From contig NZ_SGWX01000001.1 of the NCBI RefSeq assembly GCF_004216535.1, positions 248,001-312,000 on the forward strand: a stretch of 64,000 nt of DNA. The letters are read 5' to 3'. Source of the DNA: Xylanimonas ulmi (lineage in GTDB: Bacteria > Actinomycetota > Actinomycetes > Actinomycetales > Cellulomonadaceae). This document shows positions 46,160-56,805 of this stretch, piece by piece; within the stretch, counting starts at the first letter, position 1, and every line of letters begins with the position of its first letter. A program made the translations under genes and the position numbers. Under the pieces are notes generated by a model that did no database searches, was not told the DNA's origin, and saw nothing but the letters and a program-made list of their open reading frames with translations.

Positions 46160-47473
46160 GTGACCGTCGCCACCGTCGTGTCCGGGCGCTCCCGCGCGCG
46201 GGCGCCCGAACGCCTCTCGCTCTCGCAGGCGCGCCGCGTCGCGCTCGCAGCCCAGGGTCTGCACCGCGCCCGCCCCGACGGCCCCGCGCCCGGCCTGCGC
46301 CAGGTGACGGCGGCCGTGCGCCGCCTGGGGCTGCTGCAGATCGACTCGGTCAACGTGCTCGCGCGCGCCCATCTGGTGCCGTTGTTCTCGCGCCTGGGCC
46401 CCTATGACGTGGGGCTGCTGGACCGCCTGCACTCGCGCGCGCCGCGGCGGCTGGTCGAGGCGTGGGCGCACGAGGCGTCGTTCGTGCCGGTCGAGACGTG
46501 GCCGCTGCTCGCCTGGCGCCGGCGCGCCTACCGCGACCACGCGTGGGGCGCGATCTCCTCCGCCGCCGACGCGCACCCGGCCGAGCTCGCGGCGGTGCGC
46601 GCGATCCTCGCCGAGCGTGGCCCCGTGACCGGCTCGCAGGTGCACGCGCTGCTGACCGAGGACGGGGTCGGCGCCCGCGCGGCCAGCCAGGAGTGGGGCT
46701 GGAACTGGTCGGCCGCCAAACGGGTGCTGGAGCTGCTCTTCTTCACGGGCGAGGTCGTCTCAGCCGGGCGCACGCCCCAGTTCGAGCGACGCTACGACCT
46801 GCCCGAGCGGGTGCTGCCGCACGCCGTGCTCGACGCGCCGCCCGTGTCGGACGCCGAGGCGATCAAGGCGCTGCTGGAGGTCGGCGCACGGGCGCACGGG
46901 ATCGCCACCGTGCGCGACCTGCGTGACTACTTCCGGCTGCGGCGTGGGGTCACCAACACCCTGGTTCCGACCGCGCTGGCCGAGCTCGTGGAGGAGGGCG
47001 CGCTCGTGCCGGTGGACGTCGAGGGGCTGCGCGGGCCGTGGTACCTGCACCGCGACGCCGCCCTGCCGCGCCGGGCGCAGGGGGCGGCGCTGCTGAGCCC
47101 GTTCGACCCGCTGGTGTTCGAGCGATCACGTCTGGAGGAGCTGTTCGGGACGACGTACCGCATCGAGATCTATGTGCCGGCGGCCAGACGGGTCCACGGG
47201 TACTACGTGCTGCCGTTCCTGGACGGCGAGCGCGTCAGCGCGCGCGTCGACCTCAAGGCAGACCGGCAGGGCGCGGGTGGGGGAGCGTTGCGCGTGCGCT
47301 CGGCGCACGCCGAGCCGTGGCTCACCGCGCCCGACCGCGGCGCGACGGCGGCGCGACTGGCCGCGCAGCTGCGAGCGATGGCGGGGTGGCTGGGGCTGGG
47401 CGACGTCGTCGTCGAGCCGTCCGGTGACCTGGCGCCGGCGCTCACCGCCGCGGTTGCGTCCGACGGCGGTTGA
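46160..47473 (+). CDS. YcaQ-type winged-helix protein (crosslink DNA glycosylase family)
   Basis: A 437-residue protein. RLSLSQARRVALAAQGL opens the HTH_42/YcaQ family (quoted: LSLSQARRVALAAQGL), then RRLGLLQIDSVNVLARAHLVPLFSR and VEAWAHEASFVPVETWPLL, ending LLSPFDPLVFERSRLEELFG. The QIDSVNV and AHEAS segments are the family's conserved core; YcaQ and AlkX-type enzymes unhook DNA interstrand crosslinks. The start is GTG 46160. Its stop TGA lies inside a REP-like arm at 47466. Confidence 0.87.
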   Translation: MTVATVVSGRSRARAPERLSLSQARRVALAAQGLHRARPDGPAPGLRQVTAAVRRLGLLQIDSVNVLARAHLVPLFSRLGPYDVGLLDRLHSRAPRRLVEAWAHEASFVPVETWPLLAWRRRAYRDHAWGAISSAADAHPAELAAVRAILAERGPVTGSQVHALLTEDGVGARAASQEWGWNWSAAKRVLELLFFTGEVVSAGRTPQFERRYDLPERVLPHAVLDAPPVSDAEAIKALLEVGARAHGIATVRDLRDYFRLRRGVTNTLVPTALAELVEEGALVPVDVEGLRGPWYLHRDAALPRRAQGAALLSPFDPLVFERSRLEELFGTTYRIEIYVPAARRVHGYYVLPFLDGERVSARVDLKADRQGAGGGALRVRSAHAEPWLTAPDRGATAARLAAQLRAMAGWLGLGDVVVEPSGDLAPALTAAVASDGG

Positions 47474-47485
47474 GCCCGTCGGAAT
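47466..47485. repeat. Half REP-like element at the ycaQ-like stop
   Basis: GGCGGTTGAGCCCGTCGGAA matches one arm of the dispersed palindrome (as GGTTGAGCCCGTCGAA, one mismatch). Its TGA is the stop codon of the YcaQ-type gene. The mirror arm is absent. Confidence 0.55.
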
Positions 47486-47642
47486 GAGGTCGTGCGCGCG
47501 CCGCGTCGTGCGACGCAGGCGGACGGGGGGTTCTCCCACGGGCGAACCCCGCGTCGTCGCCGCGGCCCTCGGGCCTAGGATGGCCGGGGTGACCTAGGGA
47601 GCGACGACTTGTCGCGCCCTCGATATGACATAGGAGAACCGC

Positions 47643-50585
<2,943 letters not shown>

Positions 50586-50606
50586 AGCCTCTGGTCAGCG
50601 ATGGTG

Positions 50607-50658
50607 GGCGCTACAGGCAGCTAGGGGTCTGTAGCGCCACCTACGCTCGCGCGTAGGT
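50607..50658 (+). terminator. Two adjacent hairpins after secA
   Basis: The first stem GGCGCTACAG / CTGTAGCGCC (50607-50616 with 50629-50638) has a 12-nt loop; the second, ACCTACGC / GCGTAGGT (50639-50646 with 50651-50658), has a 4-nt loop. They start 22 bp after the secA stop and probably end its transcript; no T-run follows. They could also mark an old recombination site, since foreign sequence starts here. Confidence 0.5.
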
Positions 50659-50685
50659 CAGAGAGTCCCTGTTCGTTGACCAAGC

Positions 50686-50901
50686 GTGGAGAAGAAGGCA
50701 GCCGCGAGGACCCGTCTGGAACCGGGCGAGACGTCCATCGATCGGAACACACCGACCCAGCGCGAGGACGGCACCGTGGTCCTCGGCTGGGCGGTGCGTC
50801 TGCGCAACTGCCGGTTGGTCCGCAAGCGCACGCAGGGCGCCGGAGTCGGGGTCAACTTTCGGCTCTGGCGCGCTTTCGGTGGTGGCTGGCTGGCGGTGTG
50901 A
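50686..50901 (+). pseudogene. Tyrosine recombinase (integrase) N-terminal fragment
   Basis: A 71-codon frame opening with GTG 50686. EKKAAARTRLEPGETSIDRN, then TPTQREDGTVVLGWAVRLR and LVRKRTQGAG look like the arm-type DNA-binding N-terminus of phage/ICE integrases (RNTPTQR-DGTW...W-VR-RDGR--RKRTQG pattern, from memory). Similarity ends at about residue 55, at GGGGTCAACTTTC (50848-50860), and nothing of the core-binding or catalytic (R...HxxR...Y) domains follows; the IS110 element begins at about 50904. It is a dead remnant of the element that brought in this region. The call is tentative because the fragment is short. Confidence 0.45.
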
Positions 50902-50919
50902 TGTCAGGACATCGTGGAC

Positions 50920-51261
50920 GATGTGTCTCGGGACATCGTGCACGTTCGTATGTCTCTGTGAGTCTTCAGGTGGCTGGTCCGGGACTGGCTGCTGAGGATG
51001 GCGCTGGTCGTCTGCTCTTGCTGTGACTCGTTGTGTCTCTGGCCCGCGTCGTGTGGTGCCTTGGTCCTGAACTGTCCGGTGGGTGCGGGTGGCCGGCGCC
51101 ATCCCGGCCCACCTCGGTGGCTTGATCAGAAGGCTGTCCGACCCCGCTGTCGCGGACTCGTCGTGACTCATCACAGAGCTGCCCTGAAGTGACTCTTCCC
51201 CGGGTCGGCGCCGGCCGTTGCGGCCGGACCCGTTGTTCCCGGAAGGAAGGACCCAGTCGCA
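50920..51261 (+). ncRNA. Candidate bridge RNA in the IS110 left end
   Basis: IS110-group elements are known to transcribe a structured bridge RNA from the noncoding end upstream of the transposase, with internal loops pairing to target and donor DNA. The sequence here folds into fitting hairpins. One is GGTGGG/CCCACC (51078-51083 with 51108-51113) with inner stem GGTGGC/GCCATC (51088-51093 with 51098-51103) and an internal loop TGCG opposite CCGG. Another is CGGGT/ACCCG with inner CCGGCC/GGCCGG (51201-51232). Exact ends and the guide loops cannot be set by eye. Confidence 0.5.
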
Positions 51262-52356
51262 GTGACAATCGTCGCGCATGCTCACCCGTACGTCGTCGGG
51301 GTCGACACCCATGCCCAGAACCACGTCCTGTCGATTCTGGCCGCCGCCACCGGCGAACAGGTGGACGCCGCCCAGTTCCCAGCTGCCGAGGCCGCGATGG
51401 CGCGAGCCCTGGACTGGGTGGCCCGTCGCACCGGCGGTGACCTCGATGTGCTGTGGGTGATCGAGGGCACCGGCTCCTACGGATCGCGCTTGGCAGCGGT
51501 TGCTGCCCGCCGCGGCTATCAGGTCGTCGAGGCGGCCCGGATGGACGCCCGCTCCCACCGTGGGGTAGGCAAGTCTGATCCGCTCGACGCCCGCCGGATC
51601 GCTGCCGCCGTCCTGCCTTTGCAGGTCGATCAACTGCGCCACCCGCGCCGGGAGGACGGGGTACGTGCAGCGTTGCGGGTCTTGATCATGTCTCGCGACG
51701 CGATGACGACCGAGCGGACTGGCTACGTCAACGCGCTGACCGCGCTGGCGCGCACCGTCGACCTGGGGCTCGACGCGCGCGAACCGCTGACGAACGCGCA
51801 GATCGTCGAGGCGTCTCACTGGCGGACCCGCGCTGAGGACGTCGGCGCCGCCACCGCCCGAGCCGAGGCCGTGCGGATGGCCAAGCGGATCACGGCCCTG
51901 ACCGACGAGCTCGCCGAGAACACCAAGCACACCCTCGAACTCCTTGAACGCTCCCCAGCGAGGGTGCTGCTGGAGAAGATCGGCATCGGCCCCGTCACCG
52001 CCGCCGTCGTGACGGCCGCGTGGTCACACCCAGGGCGGCTGCGTGACGAGGCCGCGTTCGCCTCCCTCGCGGGCGTCAACCCGATCCCGGCGTCGTCGGG
52101 CAACACCGTTCGTCACCGGCTCAACCGAGGCGGGGACCGGCGAGTGAACCAAGCCCTCCACGTGACCGTCGTCACCCGCATGATCCATGACCCCGAAACC
52201 CGGGCCTACGTGGAACGACGCCTCGCCGAAGGGCGCACCAGACGTGAGATACGACGCGTCCTCAAGCGCTACCTCGCCCGCCAGATCCACCGCACCCTGA
52301 CCGCCGCCTACGAAGCCGCCGCCAGCACGGCCGCCGGGACACCCGCCCCGGCTTGA
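51262..52356 (+). CDS. IS110-family transposase
   Basis: A 364-residue recombinase. The N-terminal RuvC-like DEDD domain has VVGVDTHAQNHVL (D15), WVIEGTGSYG (E68) and VGKSDPLDARRIAA (D106, D109). The C-terminal Transposase_20 domain has LLEKIGIGPVTAAVV and NPIPASSGNTVRHRLNRGGDR, holding the serine nucleophile of the family, then a basic coiled tail. The protein looks complete. The start is GTG 51262 after GGAAGGAAGG. It cuts and joins guided by the bridge RNA encoded upstream. Confidence 0.93.
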   Translation: MTIVAHAHPYVVGVDTHAQNHVLSILAAATGEQVDAAQFPAAEAAMARALDWVARRTGGDLDVLWVIEGTGSYGSRLAAVAARRGYQVVEAARMDARSHRGVGKSDPLDARRIAAAVLPLQVDQLRHPRREDGVRAALRVLIMSRDAMTTERTGYVNALTALARTVDLGLDAREPLTNAQIVEASHWRTRAEDVGAATARAEAVRMAKRITALTDELAENTKHTLELLERSPARVLLEKIGIGPVTAAVVTAAWSHPGRLRDEAAFASLAGVNPIPASSGNTVRHRLNRGGDRRVNQALHVTVVTRMIHDPETRAYVERRLAEGRTRREIRRVLKRYLARQIHRTLTAAYEAAASTAAGTPAPA

Positions 52357-52387
52357 CAAGACATAGAAGGTTCAGGACTTCGTGGGC

Positions 52388-52799
52388 GGTTGACTTTCTG
52401 CCCTTGGCGTGTGGTGGAGGCGTAGAACTTGCAGCCGAGCGCGCCGACGTATCCGCCCTTGGGGACGGTGCGTTCGACGGGGTCGGGTGCGCCGGCGGTC
52501 GGGGTCTGGTGGACGCTGGCGAGGGGGAACCCGTCCGGGTTGCGGGGGCCGTAGTACTAGCCCGTCGACATCGGGCGCGGGTAGCGGGTCAGGGACTCGC
52601 CGTCCTGGATCGTGAGCATGTCCGTCACGCGAGGGGCTGCCCCGACGTCAAGGTCCACGCCGCCGTTCGTCCGTGGCGGTGCGCGATCACTCAGGCCGCC
52701 GTGGCCATGGAAGGTGATGAGGGCGAACGGGCGGGCGTGTGAGCAACGGAGCGCGGAGAAGACCGGGCCCTGCGCTGGCGAGACGAACGGTGACCTCAC
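52388..52799 (-). pseudogene. Broken gene fragment cut by the IS110 insertion
   Basis: On the minus strand the reading frame runs with strong G/C third positions. It reads ...LTIQDGESLTRYPRPMSTG, then a TAG, then in the same frame YYGPRNPDGFPLASVHQT, PDPVERTVPKGGYVGALG and CKFYASTTRQGQKVN, ending at the IS110 right end. So a premature stop and a truncation inactivated it. I do not recognise the protein. No complementary part is evident left of the IS110. The rest of this 527-bp stretch up to 52863 holds no other gene. Confidence 0.45.
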
Positions 52800-52863
52800 T
52801 CACGGGACGCCGGAGCGAGCATCCAACTCCCGGTCAGGACACAGCGACTCGCTGAGCGGACCC

Positions 52864-52880
52864 CCCGCCCGGTGGGCGGG
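52864..52880 (-). terminator. GC hairpin after the HAAS-type gene
   Basis: CCCGCCC pairs with GGGCGGG over 7 bp with a 3-nt loop, 4 bp downstream of the stop of the gene at 52884. No T-run is present. It is placed as a terminator for the padR operon. Confidence 0.45.
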
Positions 52881-52883
52881 TAG

Positions 52884-53648
52884 TCAGGTCGCGCGGCCCC
52901 ATCCCGCGACTACCAGCGCTACGGTGAGGAGCAGTGGCAGCAGGAGCACGACCCGCGCTGCCATCACGGGTCCGCGCTGCGACGCGTCGTCGTCATCGAG
53001 CGGGGCCCGGATTACGTCGACGGTGCGCGGGGCCGCGATCTGGGCCCACACGGTGCCAGCCGCGACGGCCAGCAGGCCGACGGAGACGACCCACCTGCTT
53101 GGAAGGTCGAGGTTTCCTCCGATCGTGAGGGCACCTGTGGCGAGCAGGAGGGCGAGCAGCACGAACGTCAGACCGACGAGGATCGTGATGGCCAGGAGGC
53201 CCCAGCGATGGGAGACGGCCGCTCGCAACAGTGGCGCCGCCCAACGCGCCGCGAGCACGAAGGTCGCGACGGCGAGCAGCGTCGCGAGGATGACCGAGAC
53301 CCGCACGATGACGTTCGCCCCGGTCGCGGCTTCTGGCGCTGCGGTGATCGCGGCCATCATCCCGGGCACCCAGAGCACCACCGGCCAGACGGTGCGCAGG
53401 GTGGCCGCGGTGGTCTGGTCGGGCGCGGTGGGCAGGCCCAGACTGCGGGCATAGTCGGCCGGCTCACCGAAGGCGTCGCGCGCTGTCTCCCCGCTGTCGA
53501 CGACGTGTGACTCCACCTCCGCCAACGACGCGCCGACGTCCGCGCCGCTCACGCCCGCCAGACGGAGCTCGAACACAAAGGTCTCACGCCAGGCGGGCTC
53601 AACGTGGGGGGCGATGTCGGGGTACCAGCCGGGTCTTGGTGTGCTCAT
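52884..53648 (-). CDS. HAAS/DUF1700-type membrane protein
   Basis: A 254-residue protein. The N-terminal 70 residues (WRETFVFELRLAGVSGADVG, LAEVESHVVDSGETARDAFGEPADYARSL in part) form the helical HAAS-like domain usually encoded beside PadR regulators; six hydrophobic spans follow from about residue 85. The ATG at 53648 overlaps the padR stop by 4 bp. Such pairs often regulate or belong to membrane-stress or permease functions; here no transporter follows, so its role is open. Confidence 0.75.
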   Translation of the reverse strand: MSTPRPGWYPDIAPHVEPAWRETFVFELRLAGVSGADVGASLAEVESHVVDSGETARDAFGEPADYARSLGLPTAPDQTTAATLRTVWPVVLWVPGMMAAITAAPEAATGANVIVRVSVILATLLAVATFVLAARWAAPLLRAAVSHRWGLLAITILVGLTFVLLALLLATGALTIGGNLDLPSRWVVSVGLLAVAAGTVWAQIAAPRTVDVIRAPLDDDDASQRGPVMAARVVLLLPLLLTVALVVAGWGRAT

Positions 53649-54001
53649 GAGAGAGCCTCCTCGGAGGTGTTCTGCGCGTTGGCGAATGACGTGACGACGG
53701 CGGCGAACGCGTTCCAGATATCTGCGCGCTCGTTGAGGACAGCCCGACCGGCTGCGGTCAGGACGTAGAACTTGCGGCCAGGGCCGCCGTCGCCGGGGCG
53801 CCAGTCGACCGTGACCCACCCGGCGCCCTCGAACCGCTTGAGCAGCGGGTAGAGCGTGCCGCCCTTGACAGTTCCCAGGCCGCGCTCGGACAGGGCCGCG
53901 GCGATGGCATACCCGTAGGTAGGACCGTCGCCGACGATGCGAAGCACGCAGAGGTCCAGAGCTCCCCGCATGAGATCGGCTGGCCACAGGCGCTCGTCCA
54001 T
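53645..54001 (-). CDS. PadR-family transcriptional regulator
   Basis: A 118-residue protein. MRGALDLCVLRIVGDGPTYGYAIAAALSERGLG (in part: LCVLRIVGDGPTYGYAIAAA) and GTLYPLLKRFEGAGWV, GPGRKFYVLTAAGRAVL are the winged-helix signatures of PadR proteins, which bind effectors between helix and dimer and repress neighbouring genes. The start is ATG 54001; the frame is open upstream because it runs through a remnant of the GNAT gene. It heads a two-gene operon and probably represses itself through the tandem motif at 54001-54029. Confidence 0.9.
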   Translation of the reverse strand: MDERLWPADLMRGALDLCVLRIVGDGPTYGYAIAAALSERGLGTVKGGTLYPLLKRFEGAGWVTVDWRPGDGGPGRKFYVLTAAGRAVLNERADIWNAFAAVVTSFANAQNTSEEALS

Positions 54002-54029
54002 GACTAGATGGTATCGCTGACTAGATGGT
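54001..54029 (-). promoter_or_regulatory. Tandem direct repeat at the padR start, probable operator
   Basis: TGACTAGATGGT occurs at 54001-54012 and 54018-54029, 17 bp apart; on the coding strand this is two copies of ACCATCTAGTCA, the second running into the ATG. The rest of the region is GC-rich, so a repeated CTAG-containing motif is notable. Position fits autorepression of padR. The binding protein is inferred. Confidence 0.5.
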
Positions 54030-54134
54030 GAGCCAATCCAGTGGGTGCGGCCCGCCCAGCGTGACGCTGGACCGGCGTCTGCGCTGCCGGGGATGCGGTT
54101 CTCCACGGCGACCCGCCCCATGAGGACGCCGACC
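54002..54134 (-). pseudogene. GNAT acetyltransferase, downstream part, left of IS21
   Basis: Reading leftward from 54134, the frame VLMGRVAVENRIPGSADAG continues the N-terminal part at 56339-56531 if the IS21 and one CGACC copy are removed: ...CDSRVVG + VLMGRV. V-GVLMGRV is a beta strand typical of GNAT proteins. The frame then runs without a stop into padR, so the normal C-terminus had been lost before or apart from the IS insertion. Confidence 0.5.
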
Positions 54135-54205
54135 TGTTGACGACGCCTGAAAACTGACCCTGTGGCGACGGATGAATCTTGACCCCTTTGGCTGAGTCTG
54201 GAGGG

Positions 54206-55501
54206 ATGATCTCGATGGAGGACTGGGCGGAGATCCGCCGGTTGCACAGGTCTGAGGGCGTGCCGATCAAGGCGATCGCGCGGAGGCTGGGTGTCGCGCG
54301 GAACACGGTGCGGGCGGCGTTGGCGGCGAGCGATCCGCCGCGGTACTCGCGGCCGGCGAGGGGTTCGCTGGTCGACGAGGTCGAGCCGCTGGTGCGTGAG
54401 CAGTTGCGGCTGGACCCGACGATGCCGGCGACGGTGATCGCCAAGCGGATCGGGTGGACGCGCTCGTTGACGATCCTCAAGGATAGGATCCGCGACATCC
54501 GTCCGGAGTATCGCGGGATCGATCCGGCCGACCGGGTCGTGCACGAGCCCGGAGACACGGTGCAGTGCGACCTGTGGTTCCCCGAGCCGCGGATCGCGGT
54601 GGGGCATGGGCAGGCGATGATGTTGCCGGTCCTGGTGATGGTCGCGACGTACTCGCGGTACATGTGCGCGGTCATGGTGCCCTCGCGGCGCAGCGGGGAC
54701 CTGACCGCGGCGATGTGGCAGCTGCTGGGGCAGATGAACGCGGTCCCGCACCGGTTGTGGTGGGACAGGGAGTCAGCGATCGCCACCACGCGCGGGGTGC
54801 CGACGCAGTCGATGCGCGCGTTCGTCGGTTCGCTGGGCGCCCGTGCGGTGATCGCTCCGGCCGCGGACCCGGAGTTCAAGGGCGGCGTCGAGCGCCACAA
54901 CCGGTACCTGGAGTCGTCGTTCTTGCCGGGGCGCCGGTTCGCGGGACCGGGCGACTTCAACACCCAGCTCGGCGGGTGGCTGGCGCAGGACGCCAACCAG
55001 CGCGTCGTGCGGGCGCTCGGCGCCCGGCCCGCGGAGGTCTTCGATCGGGAACGGCCCCTGATGCTGCCGCTGCCGCCGGTGGCCCCGACGACGGGCTGGC
55101 ATCACCGGGTGCGCCTGGGCCGGGACTACTACGTGCGCCTGGACTCCAACGACTACTCCGTCGACCCGTCCGTCATCGGGCGGATGGTCGAGGTGCACGC
55201 GGACCTGACGAGGGTATGGGTCACGTGCGAGGACCGGCAGGTGGCCTCCCATGCCCGCTGCTGGGCCGACCACGCCACGATCACCGATCCCGCGCATGTG
55301 GCCACCGCGGCGGTCCTGCGCAAGCAGTACCAGCAGACCATCGACGCCCGCGCCGAGCAGGCTCGACTGGCCGGCGCCAGGACGCACGCGGACGGCACGA
55401 TCGTGCCGCTGCGCGCCTTGTCTGACTACGACACCCTGTTCGGCGTCGACCCCGCCATCGGCCACGCGGCCGCCGAGGACGGGCAGGGGGTGGCCGGATG
55501 A
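54206..55501 (+). CDS. istA: IS21 transposase IstA
   Basis: A 431-residue protein. EIRRLHRSEGVPIKAIARRL, then GVARNTVRAAL form an HTH; the DDE core has VQCDLWFPEPRIAV (first D), LWWDRESAI (second D) and FKGGVERHNRYLESSF (E). The C-terminal beta domain has VRLDSNDYSVDPSVIGRMVEV. GGAGG at 54200-54204 is 10 bp before ATG 54215 and 1 bp before ATG 54206; 54215 may be the real start. istB overlaps the stop by 4 bp. Confidence 0.92.
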   Translation: MISMEDWAEIRRLHRSEGVPIKAIARRLGVARNTVRAALAASDPPRYSRPARGSLVDEVEPLVREQLRLDPTMPATVIAKRIGWTRSLTILKDRIRDIRPEYRGIDPADRVVHEPGDTVQCDLWFPEPRIAVGHGQAMMLPVLVMVATYSRYMCAVMVPSRRSGDLTAAMWQLLGQMNAVPHRLWWDRESAIATTRGVPTQSMRAFVGSLGARAVIAPAADPEFKGGVERHNRYLESSFLPGRRFAGPGDFNTQLGGWLAQDANQRVVRALGARPAEVFDRERPLMLPLPPVAPTTGWHHRVRLGRDYYVRLDSNDYSVDPSVIGRMVEVHADLTRVWVTCEDRQVASHARCWADHATITDPAHVATAAVLRKQYQQTIDARAEQARLAGARTHADGTIVPLRALSDYDTLFGVDPAIGHAAAEDGQGVAG

Positions 55502-56268
55502 ACGCCGAGCAGACGACGTCCCGGATCGCCTACCAGGCCCGGGCTCTCAAGACGCCGACGATCGGGCGGGTGTTCGCCGAGCTCGGCGATCGGGCCCGCG
55601 CCGAGGGCTGGTCCCACGAGGAGTACCTCGCCGCGGTCCTGGACCGCCAACTCGCCGACCGGGAAGCCGCCGGGATCGTCACCCGCATGGGCCAGGCGCA
55701 CCTCCCTGCGCTGAAGACGCTCGAGGACTTCAACACCACCCACCAGCCCGGGCTTCGCCGCGATCAACTCGCGCACCTGGCCTCGTGCGCGTTCGTGCCG
55801 AAGGCCGAGAACGTGATCCTGCTCGGCCCGCCCGGGACCGGCAAGACCCACCTAGCGATCGCGCTGGGCATCAAGACGATCCACGCCGGGAACCTCGCCC
55901 TGTTCAACACCGCGACCGGATGGCTCGACCGCCTCGCCACAGCGCACGCCGCCGGCCTCCTGGACGCCGAGCTGCGACGCCTGCGCCGCTACAAGGTCTT
56001 GATCATCGACGAGGTCGGCTACATCCCGTTCGACCATGACGCCGCGAACCTCTTCTTCCAGCTCGTCGCAGCACGCTACGAACAAGGCTCGCTGATCATC
56101 ACCTCGAACCTGCCCTTCGGGCGCTGGGGTGAGGTCTTCGGCGACGAGGTCGTCGCCGCCGCGATGATCGACCGCCTCGTGCACCACGCCGAGGTCGTCA
56201 CCCTGACCGGCGACTCCTACCGCACCCGAGCGCGCCGCGAACTACTCACCACAAAAACCGACAAGTAG
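55498..56268 (+). CDS. istB: IS21 helper ATPase IstB
   Basis: A 256-residue AAA+ protein. Walker A is LLGPPGTGKTHLAIALG, Walker B VLIIDEVGYIPFD, and arginine-rich end TGDSYRTRARRELL. IstB selects target DNA and delivers it to IstA. It is complete and 4 bp overlapped with istA. Confidence 0.94.
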   Translation: MNAEQTTSRIAYQARALKTPTIGRVFAELGDRARAEGWSHEEYLAAVLDRQLADREAAGIVTRMGQAHLPALKTLEDFNTTHQPGLRRDQLAHLASCAFVPKAENVILLGPPGTGKTHLAIALGIKTIHAGNLALFNTATGWLDRLATAHAAGLLDAELRRLRRYKVLIIDEVGYIPFDHDAANLFFQLVAARYEQGSLIITSNLPFGRWGEVFGDEVVAAAMIDRLVHHAEVVTLTGDSYRTRARRELLTTKTDK

Positions 56269-56338
56269 GACACAACCACCACCGGAGGGGTCAACTTTCA
56301 GACGACGATAAGGGGTCAGTCTTGGGCCGTCGTTGACA

Positions 56339-56531
56339 CGACCACCCGGCTGTCGCACACCGCGACCTGCGCGTAGGCGCTGTCCAGGCAGGTGCGCCAG
56401 TAGACCTCGAGGGCGCCTCGGACGCGGCTGCGCTTCTTGGCATTCCGGTCGATCGAGAACGCCTGGTTGATGATCGGCGCGACGGCGTCGGCGTCGAGCC
56501 GCTCGTAAGGGCGGTGCAGGAGCCGTGTCAC
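56339..56531 (-). pseudogene. GNAT acetyltransferase, N-terminal part, interrupted by IS21
   Basis: GTG 56531 opens VTRLLHRPYERLDADAVAPI, then INQAFSIDRNAKKRSRV, LEVYWRTCLDSAYAQVAVCD and SRVVG, the first half of a GNAT-fold acetyltransferase. The frame is cut at the CGACC duplication (56339-56343) by IS21; the remainder lies at 54134 and below. The protein cannot be made. The 274 bp upstream (56532-56805) hold nothing I recognise. Confidence 0.55.
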
Positions 56532-56805
56532 CGTGTTGCCGCGGTGGCGTCTGCCAAACCCGGCGAGCCGCCGCGTCGATCACGACGGACGCGAGCAGCG
56601 CCGCGCTGACTAGGGCGGTCATCGGACCATCCACACGTCCGTGGCACCGAGAATCAGACCCAGTGGTGCGGACCTGGAGACCCATCGGCGTGACCGCCCT
56701 CGACAGGTCTGCGCCGACGAACGTGATCTGAACTAGGCCGTGGGCCAGGACGTACATGGTCCGGCTGGATGGTCAGCGACCCTCCCCACTCGCGGGCGCC
56801 CGACC

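Larger units (their letters stand above)
50904..52378 (+). mobile_element. IS110-family insertion sequence
   Basis: The unit consists of a 360-bp noncoding left part, the transposase, and a short right end. TCAGGACATCGTGGACG at 50904-50920 and TCAGGACTTCGTGGGCG at 52372-52388 match at 15 of 17 positions and bracket about 1.47 kb, a normal IS110 size. IS110 elements lack long terminal inverted repeats, so the ends are approximate: one copy of the shared block is probably flanking target plus end sequence. Confidence 0.75.
54135..56338 (+). mobile_element. IS21-family insertion sequence with target duplication
   Basis: The left end TGTTGACGACGCCTGAAAAC and the right end (reverse strand) TGTCAACGACGGCCCAAGAC are imperfect inverted repeats beginning TG. 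They bound 2204 bp with istA and istB. The element is flanked by the 5-bp direct repeat CGACC at 54130-54134 and 56339-56343, as expected of IS21. Both genes look complete, so it may be active. Confidence 0.9.

Noticed and set aside
50641-51930. 429-codon minus frame across the integrase remnant and IS110
   Set aside because: It is antisense to the transposase and crosses the IS border, with no domain features.
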